From an uncultured Bacteroidia bacterium (GTDB taxonomy: Bacteria; Bacteroidota; Bacteroidia; Bacteroidales; F082), in the NCBI GenBank assembly GCA_902791165.1, contig CADAVB010000038.1:1-37829 (forward strand): a DNA stretch of 37,829 nt. Reading direction: 5' to 3'. The position numbers and the translations under genes are program-made. Below are positions 34,730 through 37,829 of this stretch, piece by piece. Numbering within the stretch: the stretch's first letter is position 1; every line of letters begins with the position of its first letter. The notes beneath the pieces are model-generated. The model saw only the letters and a program-made list of their open reading frames with translations. It was not told the DNA's origin and did not search any database.

Positions 34730-35460
34730 AACTATACGCCCTCATCGGCCACCCACTGAAACATTCCTTCTCCCGCGATTTGTTCACGGACAAGTTCAAG
34801 CGCGAAGGTCTGGACTGCCGATTCCAAAACTATGACATTCAGTCGGTTGAGCGTATTCTCGACCTCATCGCCGAGCACCCCGAACTCTGCGGATTCAATG
34901 TTACGATTCCTTACAAGGAAAGTATCATCCCGCTTTTGGACGACATTGACCCCATAGCCAAGGAAATCGGCGCGGTGAATGTGGTGAAAGTGGAAAACGG
35001 CAAGACAAAAGGCTACAACACAGACGTTTACGGATTCAACATCCTTTTGGAACGCGCCTTAAAAGGCCGAACCATCGAACACGCCTTGGTGTTGGGCACT
35101 GGCGGCGCATCGAAAGCAGTGCAATACGTTCTGAAACAGCGTAATATACCTTACTCGACTGTCAGCCGAAGCACGGAGAAGGGCACTTTCAGCTACGACA
35201 CACTGACTGACGAAACATTGAAGAAATCACACCTTATTATTAATACAACCCCCTTGGGCATGATGCCTCGCATCGACGAGTTCCCCGAAATCCACTACCA
35301 AGCCTTAAGCAACAAGCACATCCTTATCGACCTGATTTACAACCCGAAACAGACCGCTTTCATGGAATTGGGGCAGACTTGGGGCGCCAAGGTTTACAAC
35401 GGCTGGCAGATGTTTGAGGAACAGGCGAAAAAGTCGTGGGAATTATTTAATAGCCAATAG
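34726..35460 (+). CDS. aroE: Shikimate dehydrogenase
   Basis: Reduces 3-dehydroshikimate to shikimate with NADPH, step four of chorismate and aromatic amino acid synthesis; cytosolic. It has 244 residues, slightly shorter than E. coli AroE (272). Substrate site residues are seen: Ser14 and Ser16 in HPLKHSFS, Lys64 in NVTIPYKE and Asp100 in GYNTDVYG. The nucleotide loop is LGTGGASKA (about 123-131), and NTTPLGM and a C-terminal GWQMFEEQA follow. It overlaps the DUF368 gene, so both are translated from one message. Confidence 0.96.
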   Translation: MKLYALIGHPLKHSFSRDLFTDKFKREGLDCRFQNYDIQSVERILDLIAEHPELCGFNVTIPYKESIIPLLDDIDPIAKEIGAVNVVKVENGKTKGYNTDVYGFNILLERALKGRTIEHALVLGTGGASKAVQYVLKQRNIPYSTVSRSTEKGTFSYDTLTDETLKKSHLIINTTPLGMMPRIDEFPEIHYQALSNKHILIDLIYNPKQTAFMELGQTWGAKVYNGWQMFEEQAKKSWELFNSQ

Positions 35461-35534
35461 CCTATGACTATGGCAGCTTCACATAACGTAAAAGTAGCCA
35501 TAATCATCAGCCCTAAGCCATAGTAAAAAGAAAT
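35461..35534. repeat. Imperfect inverted repeat related to the 37.4 kb tandem repeat
   Basis: The aroE-rlmD gap contains CTATGACTATGGC (35462-35474) and the imperfect reverse complement GCCATAATCATCAG (35498-35511), then another GCCATAG. The same 13-mer begins both copies of the repeat at 37352-37465, suggesting a dispersed element family. Confidence 0.5.
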
Positions 35535-36971
35535 ATGAGAAACAAAGTCAAAAAACAGCCCGAACTCATTGAGAACGTGGAAATTATAGACGCTGGAGCC
35601 GAAGGTATGTCGGTGGCCAAGCCTGAAGGTCGCGTGGTGTTCATTCCTTTTGGCGTTCCAGGCGACATCGTCGATATTGAGGTCTTCAAGCGCAAAAAGA
35701 ACTTCTTCGAGGGTCGCATCGTGAACTTCAAGCAGTATTCCGACAAGCGCATCACGCCTGTGTGTCAGCACTTTGGACTTTGCGGCGGCTGCAAATGGCA
35801 ACAGATGGCATACGAGTGGCAGATTTTCTACAAGCTGAAACAGGTTCAAGACAACTTCGACCGTATCGGGAAAATCGAGTACCCCGAAATCCGCCCGATT
35901 CTCGGTTGCGAAAGGCAGTTCCAATACCGCAACAAGTTGGAATACACCTTCTCCAACCGCAAGTGGCTCACCGACGGCGCACCCAACGGCACCCACAGCG
36001 AGGACGACTGCAAGGGCCTCGGATTCCACCTGCCCCAGCTTTTCGACCGCGTCGTGGATATTGAAAAGTGCCACCTGCAGGCCGAGCCTTCCAACGCTAT
36101 CCGACTGTTTGTCAGGAAGTTCTCATTGGAACACAAGTTGCCTTACTACAACTTCCGCGCTCACGAAGGCTTGATGCGCAACCTCGTGGTGCGCTGCAAC
36201 TCGAAGGGCGAGTTCATGGTGATTTTGGTTATCGGCGAGGAGAACGAAGTAGTGCGCCACGAGCTGATTCCCGCTTTGGAAATGGCCTTCCCGCAAATCG
36301 TGTCACTGCTGTTGGTCATCAACCCGAAGCTCAACGACATCATCAACGACCTGCCGTTTGAGTGCCTGAAAGGCGAGCCTTACCTCTTGGAAACGATGGC
36401 CTCTCCCCGACCCGGTTTCGACGACCTAAAATTCCGCATCGGGCCGGTTTCTTTCTTCCAAACCAATGTGTATCAGGCAGAAAGGCTTTACAAAACCGCC
36501 TTCGACTTGGCCAATGTACAGGGCGACGAGCTGATGTACGACCTCTACACGGGCACAGGCACTATTGCGCAGTATTTCTCGCGTTTCGTAAAGAAAGTCG
36601 TTGGCATTGAGTACGTTGAGGCTGCCATCGCCGACGCGAAAGTGAACGCCGAAATCAACGGCATCACCAACTGCACCTTCTATGCCGGCGACATGGCCAA
36701 GGTCTTCACTGACGATTTCATCGAAACCAACGGTCGCCCCGACCTTATCGTCACCGACCCGCCCCGCGCGGGCATGGCAGAAAAGGTGGTGGAGCAACTG
36801 CTGAAAATCCGCGCCAAGAAAATCGTTTACGTTAGCTGCAATCCCGCCACACAAGCCCGTGATTTACAACTACTTGATTCGGCTTATAAAGTGATGGCCG
36901 TGCAACCCGTGGATATGTTCCCGCACACGCAGCATGTGGAGAATGTTTGCCTTTTGACATTGCGAGATTGA
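35535..36971 (+). CDS. rlmD: 23S rRNA (uracil-C5)-methyltransferase RlmD-like
   Basis: SAM-dependent RNA methyltransferase of the RumA/RlmD group, which makes m5U in 23S rRNA; it has 478 residues. An N-terminal TRAM domain (about 10-65) is followed by iron-sulfur cysteines in CQHFGLCGGCKW (Cys77, 83, 86) with Cys179 as the fourth. The SAM site is YDLYTGTGTIAQYFS, and the catalytic end has VTDPPRAG and YVSCNPATQARDL with the nucleophilic cysteine. The TRAM plus Fe-S plan separates it from TrmA. RlmD and RlmC-type activities cannot be told apart by sequence alone. A strong terminator follows. Confidence 0.93.
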   Translation: MRNKVKKQPELIENVEIIDAGAEGMSVAKPEGRVVFIPFGVPGDIVDIEVFKRKKNFFEGRIVNFKQYSDKRITPVCQHFGLCGGCKWQQMAYEWQIFYKLKQVQDNFDRIGKIEYPEIRPILGCERQFQYRNKLEYTFSNRKWLTDGAPNGTHSEDDCKGLGFHLPQLFDRVVDIEKCHLQAEPSNAIRLFVRKFSLEHKLPYYNFRAHEGLMRNLVVRCNSKGEFMVILVIGEENEVVRHELIPALEMAFPQIVSLLLVINPKLNDIINDLPFECLKGEPYLLETMASPRPGFDDLKFRIGPVSFFQTNVYQAERLYKTAFDLANVQGDELMYDLYTGTGTIAQYFSRFVKKVVGIEYVEAAIADAKVNAEINGITNCTFYAGDMAKVFTDDFIETNGRPDLIVTDPPRAGMAEKVVEQLLKIRAKKIVYVSCNPATQARDLQLLDSAYKVMAVQPVDMFPHTQHVENVCLLTLRD

Positions 36972-36972
36972 C

Positions 36973-37003
36973 AAAAAAAACGGCAGCTTTTGCTGCCGTT
37001 TTC
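36973..37003. terminator. Bidirectional terminator after rlmD
   Basis: Perfect stem AAAACGGCAGC (36977-36987) / GCTGCCGTTTT (36992-37002) with a four-base loop, flanked by an A-run on the left. It can serve rlmD and the convergent 83-residue gene. Confidence 0.88.
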
Positions 37004-37049
37004 CGCTTTTTCAAGCGACTATGAAAAGGAAAATTTACTTCATGTTGGT

Positions 37050-37301
37050 TTAGTCGTCGCGCCGTTTGCGCGTCAGGTAGAGCACGCCGAGGGCGAACAT
37101 GGCTGCCACGCCACCTTCGAGGGTGGTCTCGTTGGCGTCTTGGTCGCCGCTAAGGTTGTGCTCCATGGGCAGCAGGGGCGAATTGCCGCCTCTGTAGCTG
37201 CTTTCGGACATTTCGCCGCGATAGAAGAGGCCGCCGCCTTGCGCCGTCGCGCCGATGGCCAGGCCGAGGATGAGGGCGAGGGTTGTTATGGTCTTTTTCA
37301 T
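37050..37301 (-). CDS. Small exported protein with C-terminal membrane tail
   Basis: Protein of 83 residues: signal peptide MKKTITTLALILGLAIGATAQ, a short polar middle (22-62) with no recognisable domain, then a hydrophobic segment GGVAAMFALGVLYL (about 63-76) and a basic end TRKRRDD. This tripartite tail looks like those of proteins recognised by a sorting transpeptidase, but no such motif can be named. Similar short proteins are common in Bacteroidales beside large surface proteins. Its neighbour upstream on the same strand is a T9SS cargo (37509-37829), 207 bases away. Function unknown. Confidence 0.75.
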   Translation of the reverse strand: MKKTITTLALILGLAIGATAQGGGLFYRGEMSESSYRGGNSPLLPMEHNLSGDQDANETTLEGGVAAMFALGVLYLTRKRRDD

Positions 37302-37351
37302 TGTTGTAGTGTTTTGTTATTTAGTTGTTTAGTTGGGTTACTATGACCTTT

Positions 37352-37465
37352 GACTATGACTATGGCCATTTCGGGCTGGGGCGCGGTGGTTGGCGCCTTG
37401 GGTGTCGTGACTATGACTATGGCCATTTCGGGCTGGGGCGCAGAGGTTGACGCCTTGGGTGTCGT
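37352..37465. repeat. Two tandem copies of a 57-base repeat
   Basis: Copies at 37352-37408 and 37409-37465 differ at three positions. Each begins GACTATGACTATGGCCATTT and ends TTGGGTGTCGT. They are followed by GGTCATAG and two units of a 13-base repeat (ATGGTCATTGGTC) to 37501. The whole tract lies between two minus-strand genes and looks non-coding. Confidence 0.85.
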
Positions 37466-37508
37466 GGTCATAGTCATGGTCATTGGTCATGGTCATTGGT
37501 CAAAACAA

Positions 37509-37829
37509 TTAATCGACGACAATCTTCTGCGTCTTCACGTCGTTGCCGTCGATGAGGCGCATCACGTACACACCTGGGGCGATGCCGTTGGTGGAAACGC
37601 CGCGCGCAACGTCGGTTGAAACCACCACGCGACCCATCATGTCAATCACCTGCACGGTGGCGTCGGCGGAGGCGTTGATGACCCATGCGCTGCCGTTGTG
37701 GAAGGCGAAGTTGCTCTCGTTGTCGCCCTCGAAGGCCGACTTGGCCACAAACACCACCTTGAAGCGGCTGCGGTAGTCGGTCGTCTTGGCCTCGAAGGTG
37801 TAGGTGGCGGGGGTTGAATCCCCCTGGCC
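37509..37829 (-). CDS. C-terminal end of a T9SS cargo protein (start beyond window)
   Basis: The frame is open to the right edge, so only the last 106 residues are seen. They end in a type A sorting-domain pattern: TVQVIDMMGRVVVSTD, then NGIAPGVYVMRLIDGNDVKTQKIVVD. The preceding part (ATYTFEAKTTDYRSRFKVVF) looks like the end of a beta-sandwich module. The functional domain is outside the window, so no role can be given. Confidence 0.85.
   Translation of the reverse strand, partial: GQGDSTPATYTFEAKTTDYRSRFKVVFVAKSAFEGDNESNFAFHNGSAWVINASADATVQVIDMMGRVVVSTDVARGVSTNGIAPGVYVMRLIDGNDVKTQKIVVD

Noticed and set aside
37298..37483. Minus-strand open frame with repeated PQPEMAIVIV units
   Set aside because: The protein repeat only mirrors the 57-base DNA repeat, which stays open because 57 is divisible by three. 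There is no start signal or known domain, so it is treated as a non-coding repeat.

Overview
The window reads as chromosome of a Bacteroidota, most likely order Bacteroidales. The signs are: many exported proteins ending in type IX secretion (T9SS) type A sorting domains (a serine protease, three C10 cysteine proteases and a partial protein at the right edge); promoters of the Bacteroidota form TTTG-n17..23-TAnnTTTG in front of many genes; weak Shine-Dalgarno signals; and housekeeping genes (trmD, rplS, nth, upp, ligA, aroE, rlmD) with Bacteroidota-like proteins. No database search was possible, so family names rest on motifs and memory.

Layout. Bases 1-5900 hold the end of a ferritin gene, a T9SS subtilase, trmD-rplS, a GltS-type symporter and a YbjQ-family gene. 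Bases 5300-6850 hold a two-gene chromate-transporter pair and tRNA-Ser(GCU) and tRNA-Pro(UGG). Bases 6850-9530 carry, on the minus strand, a DUF2442 gene behind a wrecked DUF4160 gene, a LolC/E-type permease, an unrecognised small gene and nth. Bases 9655-14700 carry namZ and then a five-gene minus-strand locus: membrane-bound RsbU-like phosphatase, RsbW-like ATPase, STAS protein, a RelA/SpoT-type alarmone synthetase and an HD-type alarmone hydrolase. Bases 14700-16270 hold a small-molecule kinase and an M15 peptidase. Bases 16340-24000 are a tandem array of three secreted C10 proteases. Bases 24057-28240 hold an exported protein of unknown function and the unit upp - SNF-family transporter (broken) - helix-hairpin-helix protein. 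Bases 28500-37000 hold ligA, a TPM-domain membrane protein, and TPR protein - DUF368 polyprenyl-phosphate translocase - aroE - rlmD. The right edge has a small membrane-tailed exported protein and the end of a T9SS cargo.

The most interesting locus is 10900-14651. A complete partner-switching set (phosphatase, kinase-like ATPase, STAS antagonist) sits directly upstream of separate alarmone synthetase and hydrolase genes that both keep their recognisable catalytic residues. This suggests that (p)ppGpp, or a related nucleotide, is an output or partner of the switch. Two gene-decay events are also readable: an internal deletion in the DUF4160 gene that leaves its DUF2442 partner intact, and an internal deletion with frameshift in the SNF transporter. 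No CRISPR array, prophage or insertion sequence was seen.
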